This document shows, in pieces, positions 6,868 to 15,125 of a stretch of DNA of 34,768 bases (within the stretch, counting starts at the first letter, position 1; every line of letters starts with the position of its first letter). The notes below the pieces were generated by a model. The model was not told the origin of the DNA and did not search any database. It saw nothing but the letters and a program-made list of their open reading frames with translations. Source of the stretch: Carnobacterium_A sp036639135 (GTDB lineage: Bacteria > Bacillota > Bacilli > Lactobacillales > Carnobacteriaceae); NCBI GenBank assembly GCA_036639135.1, contig JAVWJE010000009.1, forward strand, positions 1 through 34,768, written 5' to 3'. The position numbers and the translations under genes were made by a program.

Positions 6868-8199
6868 ATGACTACTAAACACGAACAGATACTAGCTTTT
6901 ATTGAAACATTACCTGTTGGAGAGAAAATATCTGTGCGATTGATTGCTAAGAATTTAAAGGTTAGTGAAGGAACAGCTTATAGAGCTATTAAAGAAGCTC
7001 AAAATAATGGATTGGTTTCAACTATTCAACGAGTAGGAACGATACGTATTGAACGTAAGATGAAAGAAAGCATTGAAACACTTAGTTATGGAGAAATTGT
7101 AAAAATTATTGAAGGCGATATATTCGGTGGAGAAAATGGGTTAAATAATATTTTAACTAAGTTTATCATTGGGGCTATGACTGAAGATGCAATTGTTCGT
7201 TATATTACACCTGGTTCTCTAATGATTGTTGGAAATAGAGAAAGCGTACAAAAGTTAGCATTAGAAAGCGGAGCTGCGGTGTTAATCACTGGTGGTTTTG
7301 AAACAAGTGAAGAAATTATTGAATTAGCCAATAAATTAGCCTTACCTTTAATGGGAACAAGCTATGATTCGTTTACTGTTGCTACGATGATTAACCGTGC
7401 GATGACAGACCAACTAATCAAAAAGGAAATTATTTTAGTAGGAGATATTTATACAAAAATTGAGAGAACGATGTATTTAAATGTAGAAGATACTGTATTA
7501 GATTATCGTCGACTAAATGAGAAAAGTGGGCATACAAGATTTCCAGTTGTAGGAAAAAATTTACGTTTAGTAGGGATTATTGCTGCTAAGGATATGATTG
7601 GAAAAGCGGATCAACAAAGTATTGATCGAGTCATGACAAAAGATCCTACAGTAGTGAAAACACACATGAGTGTGGCTAGTGTCGGACACCTTATGATCTG
7701 GGATGAACTTGAAGTTATGCCAGTAGTTGAAGATAATTTAACGTTAATGGGGATTATTTCAAGACAAGATGTTATGAAGGCTATGCAGTCTGCGCAACGC
7801 CAACCACAAGTTGGAGATACTATTTCTGACCAAATTCAAGAACAAATTGAATTAAGTAACGAAAACCATGAAAATATTGAAAACTCTATCCCATCATATA
7901 AGTTTAGTGTATCTCCACAGATGACAGATTCAGTTGGGACCATTTCTTTTGGTGTTTTGAGTGAGATAATTACTAGTTGTGCAAAGCGTTCTTTATTGCT
8001 TTACCAAAAGAGAGATGCTTTGATTGAACAAATGGATTTACATTATTTTAAAATGATTCAACTGGAAAGCACATTAGAAATTAGACCCAAAGTTTTCGAA
8101 ATTGGAAGACGCTCTTCAAAGTTTGATATTGAAGTATACGTTGAAAATGTGTTAGTTGCTAAGGCTATCGTTATTTGTCAAATGATGCAAAGAAATTAG
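6868..8199 (+). CDS. ytoI: YtoI-like protein: HTH, DRTGG, paired CBS and hotdog domains
   Basis: This 443-residue protein has four recognisable parts. A helix-turn-helix (about residues 1-65, KISVRLIAKNLKVSEGTAYR) comes first. A DRTGG-type domain follows (about 70-180, containing LITGGFETSEEI). A CBS pair is next (about 190-310, with TRFPVVGKNLRLVGIIAAKD and VMPVVEDNLTLMGIISRQDV), and a C-terminal hotdog/thioesterase-like domain (about 340-443) ends it. CBS pairs usually sense adenine nucleotides. The combination suggests a ligand-controlled regulator, possibly with acyl-thioester binding, but no substrate or DNA target is known to me. GGAGG 8 bases upstream supports ATG 6868. It is the middle gene of the MBL-ytoI-nrnA operon. 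Confidence 0.9.
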   Translation: MTTKHEQILAFIETLPVGEKISVRLIAKNLKVSEGTAYRAIKEAQNNGLVSTIQRVGTIRIERKMKESIETLSYGEIVKIIEGDIFGGENGLNNILTKFIIGAMTEDAIVRYITPGSLMIVGNRESVQKLALESGAAVLITGGFETSEEIIELANKLALPLMGTSYDSFTVATMINRAMTDQLIKKEIILVGDIYTKIERTMYLNVEDTVLDYRRLNEKSGHTRFPVVGKNLRLVGIIAAKDMIGKADQQSIDRVMTKDPTVVKTHMSVASVGHLMIWDELEVMPVVEDNLTLMGIISRQDVMKAMQSAQRQPQVGDTISDQIQEQIELSNENHENIENSIPSYKFSVSPQMTDSVGTISFGVLSEIITSCAKRSLLLYQKRDALIEQMDLHYFKMIQLESTLEIRPKVFEIGRRSSKFDIEVYVENVLVAKAIVICQMMQRN

Positions 8200-8215
8200 A
8201 AAGGAGTTAATCTTA

Positions 8216-9175
8216 ATGTCATTATTACCATATAAAGAAATAATAAAAGCAATAAAAGCATACAATACGATTATTGTACATCGTCATGTAAGCCCGGATC
8301 CTGATGCTCTAGGTTCACAAGGTGGACTTGTTGAAATACTTCGTGAAAGTTTTCCGGAGAAAAAAATTTTTAAAGCAGGAGGTCCAGTGGGAGATTTGGA
8401 TTTCCTGACAACGATGGATGAAGTTTCGGATGAAGAATACAAAGATGCATTGGTTATTGTGACGGATACGGCCAACACCCCAAGAATTAGCGATGAGAGG
8501 CATAATCTCGGTTCAATGTTGATTAAAATAGATCATCATCCTAATGATGATGCTTATGGCGATTTACAGCTAGTAAATATTGATGCTAGTAGTTGTAGTG
8601 AGATAATAGCCGACTTTTATTTAGCAAACCAAAATGATTTAATATTACCTAAAGAAGCTGCTCGATTATTATATGCAGGAATCGTTGGAGATACAGGACG
8701 TTTTTTATATCCTTCAACTACACCCCACACAATGAGGATAGCAGCTAAACTAATGGAAAATGATTTTGTTCCTAATGAAGTTAATAATCAAATGAATGTT
8801 ATCTCTCCAAAAGTAGCAAAACTAACGGGATATATCCTACAAAATCTTACTATTTCTGAAGTTGGTGTAGCAAAAGTTTTATTAACTCAAGAGACATTAA
8901 AAAAATTCGATTTAATTGATACAGAAACATCTTCCATTGTATCTATTCCTGGAACAGTTGATGGAGTTTTAACTTGGGGAATTTTTGTTGAACAACAAGA
9001 AGGACATTTTAGATGTCGCTTGAGATCAAAAGGACCAGTCATCAATGAAGTGGCTAAAAATCACCATGGTGGAGGCCATCCTTTGGCTAGTGGAGCAAAC
9101 GCAAAAAACTTAGAAGAAATAGACCAAATTATAAAAGAGTTAACAGAGCTAGCTAGCAAATGGCAACATGAATAA
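8216..9175 (+). CDS. nrnA: Bifunctional oligoribonuclease / pAp phosphatase (DHH family)
   Basis: The 319-residue product has the full DHH/DHHA1 motif set. HRHVSPDPDALGS supplies Asp28 and Asp30, VTDTANTPR the next metal ligand, IDHHPNDD the DHH triad (Asp106-His108), and GDTGRFLYP the fourth motif. The C-terminal DHHA1 substrate clamp is GGGHPLASGA (Gly285-His288). NrnA degrades 2-5-nucleotide RNA remnants and dephosphorylates 3'-phosphoadenosine-5'-phosphate in the cytoplasm, using manganese. It starts 16 bases after the ytoI-like gene with AGGAG upstream of ATG 8216. It is the last gene of the operon. YhaM, a second 3'-5' RNase able to act on short RNA in Bacillus, is also encoded in this window. 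Confidence 0.95.
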   Translation: MSLLPYKEIIKAIKAYNTIIVHRHVSPDPDALGSQGGLVEILRESFPEKKIFKAGGPVGDLDFLTTMDEVSDEEYKDALVIVTDTANTPRISDERHNLGSMLIKIDHHPNDDAYGDLQLVNIDASSCSEIIADFYLANQNDLILPKEAARLLYAGIVGDTGRFLYPSTTPHTMRIAAKLMENDFVPNEVNNQMNVISPKVAKLTGYILQNLTISEVGVAKVLLTQETLKKFDLIDTETSSIVSIPGTVDGVLTWGIFVEQQEGHFRCRLRSKGPVINEVAKNHHGGGHPLASGANAKNLEEIDQIIKELTELASKWQHE

Positions 9176-9225
9176 AGATTAAACTTTATGAATTTAAGCC
9201 CTATTTTGTTTTGTAGCAGTCGAAA

Positions 9226-9279
9226 AAAATAAAAAAGCCGCAGAATCACTCTCATAAAGAGAAAGATTCTACGGCTTTT
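9226..9279. terminator. Bidirectional terminator between nrnA and the CorC-like gene
   Basis: AAAAGCCG (9233-9240) pairs with CGGCTTTT (9272-9279). Inner AGAATC/GATTCT and TCTC/GAGA pairs are interrupted by small bulges. The A-rich left flank gives a long U tract on the minus strand, so termination should be stronger there. Confidence 0.8.
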
Positions 9280-9310
9280 AAAAAAATTTAAGTTAGTACT
9301 TGATCCGCTT

Positions 9311-10669
9311 TTAATGAACAGTATCAGAGTTTGAATGATTGTTAGAAGGACTGTTTTTTAGAATATCGATTATCTCGATTGTGCTGTTACCCGATTTAAT
9401 CACGGTAAAAGAATAACCGCCTTCTACAAGAGTTTCTCCTTCAGCGATATCATATTTTTGATTTAACATCCAACCACCTAAAGTATCAACATTTTCCTCT
9501 TCAATAGATAGACCAAAAAGTTCATTAATTTCATCAACAAGCATTCTTGCGCTAACGCGATAATGGTTATCGCCCACTTTTTTTATTTCAGGTTCTTCAA
9601 CACTTTCATAATCGTCGCTGATATCACCCACTATTTCTTCTACAATATCTTCCATAGAAAGCATTCCGCTAGTTCCACCATATTCATCGACTAAAATAGC
9701 AATTTGGTTTCGTTCTTTTTGCATTTTAACCAATAATTCTTTAATAGGAACTGTTTCAATTACGCGAATGACTGGACGAATATAGTGAGAAAAATCAAAT
9801 GTATCTGGTGTATTATCTTCAACTGCACTAACATAAGCTGCGAATATTTCTTTCGTATTTAATATCCCAACGACAATATCTTTATCACCATCTTGAATCA
9901 CAGGATAACGAGTATAGCGCTCTATACTAACCAATTGACTAATTTCTTTTAAAGACATGTCTGTTGAAACAGTAATCATTTCAGTTCTTGGTACCATGAT
10001 TTCACGACTCATCCGATCATCAAAAGCAAAAACATTTTCAACAAACTGATATTCATCTCTATTTATTTCTCCACTCTTTAGACTCTCGCCCATAATAATA
10101 CGAAGTTCTTCTTCAGAAACGCCTTCGCCAAACTCATTTTTACTAGGAACACCAACCGCTTGAGAAATTTTATTTGCTACTGTATTTAAAACAAAAACGA
10201 TAGGATACATTAGTTTGAACCAAAATTGTAATGGTCTAGCAATAATTAAGCCAATCTTTTCAGTATTGTTTATCGCTATATTCTTTGGAACAAGTTCTCC
10301 GATAATGACTTGAAGAAAAGTTAATACAGTAAATGACAGGATAATAGAGGCTAACTTTGAAACGGAAGCTGGCAATTGGAAATTTTTAAATAAGGTATCA
10401 AACAAACGGCCAAAAGTTGGGCTACCTAACCAACCAATAGCTAAAGAAGTAACAGTGACCCCTAATTGAGTAGCAGATAGGTAAGTATCTAGTTTTTGAG
10501 TCATATTTTTAAGCAACTGTGCTTTTTGATTTCCGTCTTCAATAAGGAAATCTAATCTTGATGGACGTACACGAACTAATACGAATTCTGACATTACGAA
10601 TAAAGCTGCAATTAATAAAATGAAAAAGAACAAAATCATACCAGTAGTTATTGACAAATGGATGCTCAC
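9311..10669 (-). CDS. Hemolysin-C/CorC-like membrane protein (CNNM transporter domain + CBS pair)
   Basis: The product has 452 residues. The N-terminal CNNM/DUF21 membrane domain (about 1-195) has roughly four hydrophobic segments, and its first helix ends MSEFVLVRVRPSRLDFL. A CBS pair follows (about 205-335, DRMSREIMVPRTEMITV and IAILVDEYGGTSGMLSMEDI). The C-terminal CorC_HlyC domain (about 350-435) contains ARMLVDEINELFG and DTLGGWML. Relatives include Bacillus YhdP, YrkA and YugS, some linked to magnesium efflux. The old name hemolysin should not be taken literally. The annotated start is GTG 10669, but the strong Shine-Dalgarno (AAGGAGGTGA, 10697 down to 10688) is about 21 bases away, beyond a hairpin that includes the GTG. 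TTG at 10657 is an alternative start. It is monocistronic and divergent from the PBP gene. Confidence 0.9.
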   Translation of the reverse strand: MSIHLSITTGMILFFFILLIAALFVMSEFVLVRVRPSRLDFLIEDGNQKAQLLKNMTQKLDTYLSATQLGVTVTSLAIGWLGSPTFGRLFDTLFKNFQLPASVSKLASIILSFTVLTFLQVIIGELVPKNIAINNTEKIGLIIARPLQFWFKLMYPIVFVLNTVANKISQAVGVPSKNEFGEGVSEEELRIIMGESLKSGEINRDEYQFVENVFAFDDRMSREIMVPRTEMITVSTDMSLKEISQLVSIERYTRYPVIQDGDKDIVVGILNTKEIFAAYVSAVEDNTPDTFDFSHYIRPVIRVIETVPIKELLVKMQKERNQIAILVDEYGGTSGMLSMEDIVEEIVGDISDDYESVEEPEIKKVGDNHYRVSARMLVDEINELFGLSIEEENVDTLGGWMLNQKYDIAEGETLVEGGYSFTVIKSGNSTIEIIDILKNSPSNNHSNSDTVH

Positions 10670-10697
10670 GTTAGGATAACGTAAGCTTCACCTCCTT
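10655..10697 (-). promoter_or_regulatory. Hairpin-separated ribosome binding site of the CorC-like gene
   Basis: On the minus strand the Shine-Dalgarno AAGGAGGTGA is followed one base later by GCTTACGTTA, loop TCC, TAACGTGAGC. This is a 10-pair stem with one G-U pair. GTG 10669 lies in the right arm. Folding would place in-frame TTG 10657 about 10 bases from GGAGG. Confidence 0.55.
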
Positions 10698-10965
10698 GTT
10701 AATTTGTAACTCTAATTTAACGAACTTTATTCTGTATGCGATACTGATTGAAGTAAGCCTTTTAGGATGAAAAAAACCTTAAAATAAATAAGGATCAATA
10801 GTAAGATATCGTTTAGAAACATTTCTTTTTGATCATCTAATTATTATTTCTTGTTTTTTCTCCCCAAGTTCCTCGCCTCACTTTAATTTATTAAGTTTAT
10901 ACTTATGATTGGTTTTAATGATTCATTGGAAATAATGTATTTAATACTTAAAAAAGTCTTACAAG

Positions 10966-11002
10966 TTTACTTTACCTTAATATGATAGAATGTTAAAGTA
11001 AA
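10966..11002. repeat. Inverted repeat upstream of the PBP gene
   Basis: The 9-base arms TTTACTTTA and TAAAGTAAA are separated by 19 bases. They resemble the TTTCACTTTA/TAAAGTGAAA pair in the hit-ecsA intergenic region. It could be an operator or a chance match in AT-rich DNA. Confidence 0.4.
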
Positions 11003-11079
11003 AAATATGTTTATCTTCTATTTCGTGAAAAAAAAGAGAAAATTAGGGAATAACTTAGTTGTCTCCTACTTAAGAAGGA

Positions 11080-11108
11080 TTTAAAAGCTCGAAAGCATTT
11101 GGTATACT
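11080..11108 (+). promoter_or_regulatory. Promoter of the PBP gene
   Basis: TTTAAA (11080-11085) and TATACT (11103-11108) with a 17-base spacer lie about 55 bases before the start codon. Confidence 0.5.
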
Positions 11109-11164
11109 TCAACTATAAAAAATGGAAGAAACATCAAATAGTAAAAATAAAGGATGTTTAAAAA

Positions 11165-13294
11165 ATGAATTTAAAAGACTTTTTCAAAAAAATATTAGTG
11201 CATTTAACTGTAGTCTGGCAAAAGTTAAAACCTTATTTAGTAAGATTTCAACTATTTTTCAAACGAATTTGGAAAAAATTTCATGCAACTAAAATTATGA
11301 TACTTGTTTTTTTAATGGTGTCTTTATTTAGTAGTGGGTACTTATTGTATTTAGCTAAAACATCAAACGTTTCAACATTAAAGGCCGGTCTTGAACAAAC
11401 AACAACGGTGTATGATATTGATGGTGATGAAGCTGGAACACTTTACTCTCACAAAGGGTCATTTATATCACTGGATAACATTTCGCCTTCAATTCAAGCA
11501 ACGGTAATATCGACTGAAGATAAACGGTTTTATGATCATAAAGGTTTTGATGTTATTGGTATTGCTCGTTCAGCAGTAGGTTTTGTGTTGAATGGGGGTA
11601 GGATAAGCGGTGGTGGAAGTACTATTAGTCAACAACTAGCCAAAAATGCTTATTTAACGCTAGATCAAACATTAATACGAAAATTAAAAGAATTGTTTTT
11701 AGCAATCGAAATTGAAAAACAGTATACAAAAAATGAAATATTAGAAATGTATTTAAACAATGCTTATTTTGGTAATGGTGTTTGGGGAGTGGAAGATGCT
11801 TCGCATAAATATTTTGGGAAAGATGCCAGTGACGTTTCTCTGACAGAAGCTGCAACAATAGCTGGGATGCTAAAAGCTCCAACTACCTATAACCCACGGG
11901 ATAATATGGAAAATGCACTTTCAAGACGCAATACTGTCTTAGACCTATTGATAAAAAATGAAGGAGTTTCACAAGAAATAGGTGAAGCAGCTAAAAATGA
12001 ATCCTTGCAATTAGAGGATAACTACCAACAAACAAAAGGCTATCAATACCCTTACTATTTTGATGCGGTTATTGAAGAGGCGATAAATAAATATGGACTA
12101 AATGAAGAAGAACTATTAAACAAAGGCTATAAAATATTCACTTCATTGGATCAAAACTATCAATCAAGAATGGATAGAACATATGAAAACGATTGGCTGT
12201 TTTCTAATGCTTCAGATGGGACTTTGTTGCAAAGTGGATCGGTTGCGATGGATCCTAAAACTGGCGGTGTATCTGCTGTTGTTGGTGGAAGAGGCGAACA
12301 TACTTTTAGAGGTTTTAACCGTGCAACTCAAATTAAACGACAACCGGGTTCAATTATGAAACCATTAGCTGTCTATACTCCTGCTTTAGAATCTGGTTAT
12401 GAAATCGATTCTATCTTGAAAGATGAAAAAAAATCTTATGGATCAGATGATTATACACCAGAGAATTACGATTATAACTATTCAGGCGAAGTTCCAATGT
12501 ATCAAGCTTTGGCTCAAAGTTTGAATGCACCTGCAGTTTGGCTTCTAGACCAAATAGGTTTGGAAAAAGGAATAAAAAAAGTTGAAAAATTCGGTATACC
12601 TGTTCAAGAAAAAGACAAATATCTTGGATTAGCTCTTGGAGGTACAACAGGTGGGGTATCCCCACTTCAGATGGCTAGTGCTTACACTGTTTTTTCAAAT
12701 GCAGGATTGCGTAGCGAAGGATTCTTCATTACAAAGATTGTTGACGCTACTGGAGCAATTATTGTCGATAATACAGAGCACAAAACTAAAAAAGTAACAT
12801 CACCGGAAATAGCAGAAAAAATGACAAGTATGCTCTTGGGTGTATTTACAAATGGGACAGCTAGTAGCAATTCTCCTAGCGGCTATAAGATTGCGGGTAA
12901 AACAGGCAGTACGGAAGTATCTTTCAATGAATCTGGAGGTACAACAGACCAGTGGACAGTAGGTTATACTCCCGATATAGTTGTTGCTACATGGATTGGT
13001 TTTGATGAAACAGATGAAAATCATTATATGGAGACAGGAAGTTCAACAGGAGTGGGCCCTTTATTTAAATTACAAATGGAAAATATCTTACCTAAGACGC
13101 CACAAACCGCTTTTGGTACGACAAGTGCAGAAAAAATTGTTGGTTCACAAGCAGAAAATAATTCCTCACAGTGGCAAGAAGATTTTCAAAAAAATGTTAA
13201 TCAGTGGGGAGAGCAATTTAAAAAAGGGTTAGATCAATTAAAGGATAAAACAGGTTCTCTAATAGAACGCTTTAAAAATCCAATTTCCCATTGA
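11165..13294 (+). CDS. pbp2A: Class A penicillin-binding protein (glycosyltransferase/transpeptidase)
   Basis: The product has 709 residues. A cationic cytoplasmic segment of about 40 residues is followed by one membrane helix (about 41-65, IMILVFLMVSLFSSGYLLYL). The GT51 domain (about 95-265) has the catalytic Glu118 in STEDKRFYDHKG and also GGSTISQQLAKN and EMYLNNAYFG. The transpeptidase domain carries SIMK (Ser396-Lys399), SLN (Ser452-Asn454) and KTG (Lys579-Gly581). A hydrophilic tail rich in Gln, Lys and Trp ends it. The enzyme polymerises lipid II and cross-links peptidoglycan outside the membrane. Its length fits the PBP2A/PbpF group of low-GC Gram-positives. The symbol is by resemblance, since closely related class A paralogues are hard to tell apart. 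PrsA, which helps fold some PBPs, is encoded nearby. Confidence 0.94.
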   Translation: MNLKDFFKKILVHLTVVWQKLKPYLVRFQLFFKRIWKKFHATKIMILVFLMVSLFSSGYLLYLAKTSNVSTLKAGLEQTTTVYDIDGDEAGTLYSHKGSFISLDNISPSIQATVISTEDKRFYDHKGFDVIGIARSAVGFVLNGGRISGGGSTISQQLAKNAYLTLDQTLIRKLKELFLAIEIEKQYTKNEILEMYLNNAYFGNGVWGVEDASHKYFGKDASDVSLTEAATIAGMLKAPTTYNPRDNMENALSRRNTVLDLLIKNEGVSQEIGEAAKNESLQLEDNYQQTKGYQYPYYFDAVIEEAINKYGLNEEELLNKGYKIFTSLDQNYQSRMDRTYENDWLFSNASDGTLLQSGSVAMDPKTGGVSAVVGGRGEHTFRGFNRATQIKRQPGSIMKPLAVYTPALESGYEIDSILKDEKKSYGSDDYTPENYDYNYSGEVPMYQALAQSLNAPAVWLLDQIGLEKGIKKVEKFGIPVQEKDKYLGLALGGTTGGVSPLQMASAYTVFSNAGLRSEGFFITKIVDATGAIIVDNTEHKTKKVTSPEIAEKMTSMLLGVFTNGTASSNSPSGYKIAGKTGSTEVSFNESGGTTDQWTVGYTPDIVVATWIGFDETDENHYMETGSSTGVGPLFKLQMENILPKTPQTAFGTTSAEKIVGSQAENNSSQWQEDFQKNVNQWGEQFKKGLDQLKDKTGSLIERFKNPISH

Positions 13295-13306
13295 TAAACG
13301 AGTTTA

Positions 13307-13336
13307 TTGGAAAAAAATACTAAGTAATGGTATAGT
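13307..13336 (+). promoter_or_regulatory. yheA promoter
   Basis: TTGGAA (13307-13312), an 18-base spacer, then TATAGT (13331-13336) preceded by TGG as an extended -10. Confidence 0.55.
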
Positions 13337-13377
13337 ATAACGGTCAAGAAAATAAGATCAGGAGAGTGATTTGGATT

Positions 13378-13719
13378 ATGAACAACATTTATGATACAGC
13401 AAACAAACTTGAACAGGAATTAAGAGAAACAGAAGCTTATTCAGATTTGAAATCAGCATTTTCAACTGTAAAAGAAGATTCAGAAGCAAATGAAGTTTTT
13501 CAACAATTTCAAGAAATACAAATGAAATTACAACAAAAACAAATGTCTGGTGAAGAAATATTAGAAGAAGAAATCAAAGAAGCTCAAGAAATGGCTTTAA
13601 AATCAGGTGAAAATAGTTTAATTAAAGAATTAATGGAAGCTGAACAAAAGTTAAGCACATTAATTGATGATTTAAACCGTATTATCATGAAACCTGTACA
13701 AGATATTTACCAAGGTTAA
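13378..13719 (+). CDS. yheA: YheA-type protein of the YlbF/YmcA family
   Basis: The product has 113 residues. It is almost wholly helical and charged, starting MNNIYDTANKLEQELRETEA, which is typical of the YheA (UPF0342) branch of the YlbF/YmcA family. Relatives YlbF, YmcA and YaaT act with RNase Y in mRNA maturation in Bacillus. The role of YheA itself is not established. ATG 13378 matches the family start. GGAG at 13361-13364 is 13 bases away, rather far, and GTG 13366 is an alternative. It has its own promoter and terminator and sits between the PBP gene and yhaO. Confidence 0.85.
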   Translation: MNNIYDTANKLEQELRETEAYSDLKSAFSTVKEDSEANEVFQQFQEIQMKLQQKQMSGEEILEEEIKEAQEMALKSGENSLIKELMEAEQKLSTLIDDLNRIIMKPVQDIYQG

Positions 13720-13725
13720 TTTTAC

Positions 13726-13771
13726 AAAAAGGAGTTCACTAGATTAATTAAGAGGAGTGAGCTCTTTTTTT
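13726..13771 (+). terminator. Intrinsic terminator after yheA
   Basis: GAGTTCACT (13732-13740) pairs with AGTGAGCTC (13756-13764), including one G-U pair. It is flanked by an A run on the left and seven Ts on the right. Confidence 0.75.
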
Positions 13772-13837
13772 GTTCGATTAACGGAACATACGTGCCCGTT
13801 AAGAACGTTAATAGTATTGAGAGAAAGGAATGATATC

Positions 13838-15125
13838 GTGGTTCAATTTATTCATGGTGCTGACTTGCACTTAGATAGTCCTTTTATCGGATTAAAATCA
13901 ATGCCTGAATTTGTTTGGCAAGCAATTTATCGCTCGACATTTGATGCTCTATCCCAATTAGTAAGTGTAGCCATCGAAAATAATGTTGATTTTGTTTGTC
14001 TTGTGGGAGATATTTACGATAGTGATGATCGTAGTGTTAAAGCACAAGCTTTTTTCAGAAATGAAATGCAGCGTTTAAATGATAAGGGGATACCCGTTTA
14101 TTTATCACATGGAAACCACGATTACATAGGAAACCAAGGATTACACTTGGAGATGCCAGAAAATGTTATTACTTTTGGAGAAAACCCTGAAACACATTGG
14201 CAAACAACAAAACAAAATGAAAAAATTGCCAGTTTCATATTATGATAGCCATAGTAATGGGGNNNNNNNNNNTGCTTTAACAGGATTTAGTTATACAAAA
14301 CGATGGGTAAAAGAACGTAAAATAATAGATTACCCTAAAAAAAACAATGGAGCTGACTATCAAATTGGAATGCTTCATGGATTTACAGAAGGGTTAAAAT
14401 CAGAACATGGACATTATGCACCATTTACTTTAAATGAGTTAAAAAGTAAACAATATGATTATTGGGCATTAGGTCATATTCATAAACGACAACAATTGGC
14501 TACCCATCCTCCGATTATTTATTCAGGTAATACGCAAGGTAGAAATAGTAAAGAAAGTGGTCCTAAAGGTTGTGAATTAGTTACGCTAACAGATACAAAG
14601 GAACAGATTGATTTTTGTCCAACGGCAACTATTTGCTGGGAGAAACTGGAACTATCTATTAAAGGGGTAGAAACTTTAGATGATGTTTATACTTCTATTC
14701 AACAAGCCATTCTTTGTAAAAAAAATACGAAATACAATTTATTTGTTTCGATTGATTTAAAAGATACACAAGCGCTATTAGATGCAGTTAGGAAAAAAAT
14801 CACTCAAGGAGAGCTGCTAGAAGCTCTTCAACAAATTGCCAATGAGGAACATTTCATTTGGGTATATGAGATTGAGTTAGTAACTGAAAAAAAAGACAAC
14901 GAACAGAATATGCAGCTTTTTTCAGAAGAGTGGCAAAAAGCCGTTTTTGAAATGGAAGAAGAAGCAACGTTTAATGAATTAACAAATTCTTTTTTTGACT
15001 ACACAGAACTATCAGATCTACTCAGTTCAAGAGATTCCTTATATAGAGATAAGATAATCGAACGTGCAAAAAATCAGGTTAAATCTATGTTAACTATTGA
15101 AGGAAGTGATGAAATTGAAAATTAA
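13838..15125 (+). CDS. yhaO: YhaO-like DNA repair exonuclease, reading frame broken at a sequence gap
   Basis: This is a calcineurin-fold (SbcD/Mre11-like) phosphoesterase: FIHGADLHLDSPFIGL, LVGDIYD, SHGNHDY and, after the gap, GHIHKRQQ and YSGNTQGR. It is expected to act as a nuclease with the ATPase encoded next. The 5' part reads in frame from GTG 13838 (AAGGA 8 bases upstream) to about codon 131 (EKIA), then meets a TGA at 14243. The 3' part resumes at 14274 (ALTGFSYTKRW) in a frame one base off and runs to 15125. Ten Ns occupy 14263-14272. Joining EKIA directly to LTGFSY would give a normal protein. The break is therefore either an assembly problem or an unresolved insertion, and I would not assume a pseudogene. 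Its 3' end overlaps yhaN. Confidence 0.82.
14231..14273. other. Assembly gap and adjoining sequence that does not fit yhaO
   Basis: Ten Ns (14263-14272) are preceded by 32 bases that code for nothing expected at this point of YhaO. The flanks read ATTGCC before and NNTGCT after. The gap length is probably a placeholder. Confidence 0.85.

Larger units (their letters stand above)
10670..11164. other. Divergent intergenic region between the CorC-like gene and the PBP gene
   Basis: These 495 bases hold no convincing gene. The left part is the minus-strand leader, with the hairpin-spaced ribosome binding site and a weak terminator-like CCTTA-TTTATTT-TAAGG followed by eight Ts (minus strand, around 10770-10797). 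TTTACTTTA (10966-10974) and TAAAGTAAA (10994-11002) form an inverted repeat. The PBP promoter is at 11080-11108. I could not find a convincing minus-strand promoter. Confidence 0.6.

Noticed and set aside
10861..10900. GC-rich stretch in the minus-strand leader of the CorC-like gene (GAGGCGAGGAACTTGGGGAG on that strand), considered as an M-box or yybP-ykoY riboswitch
   Set aside because: Only short G-rich pieces match; the paired helices and conserved loops of these riboswitches are not present.
14163..14262. Separate gene starting at 14163 in the third frame
   Set aside because: The first 33 codons are out-of-frame yhaO sequence plus the anomalous bases next to the Ns; the real signal begins at ALTGFSY after the gap.
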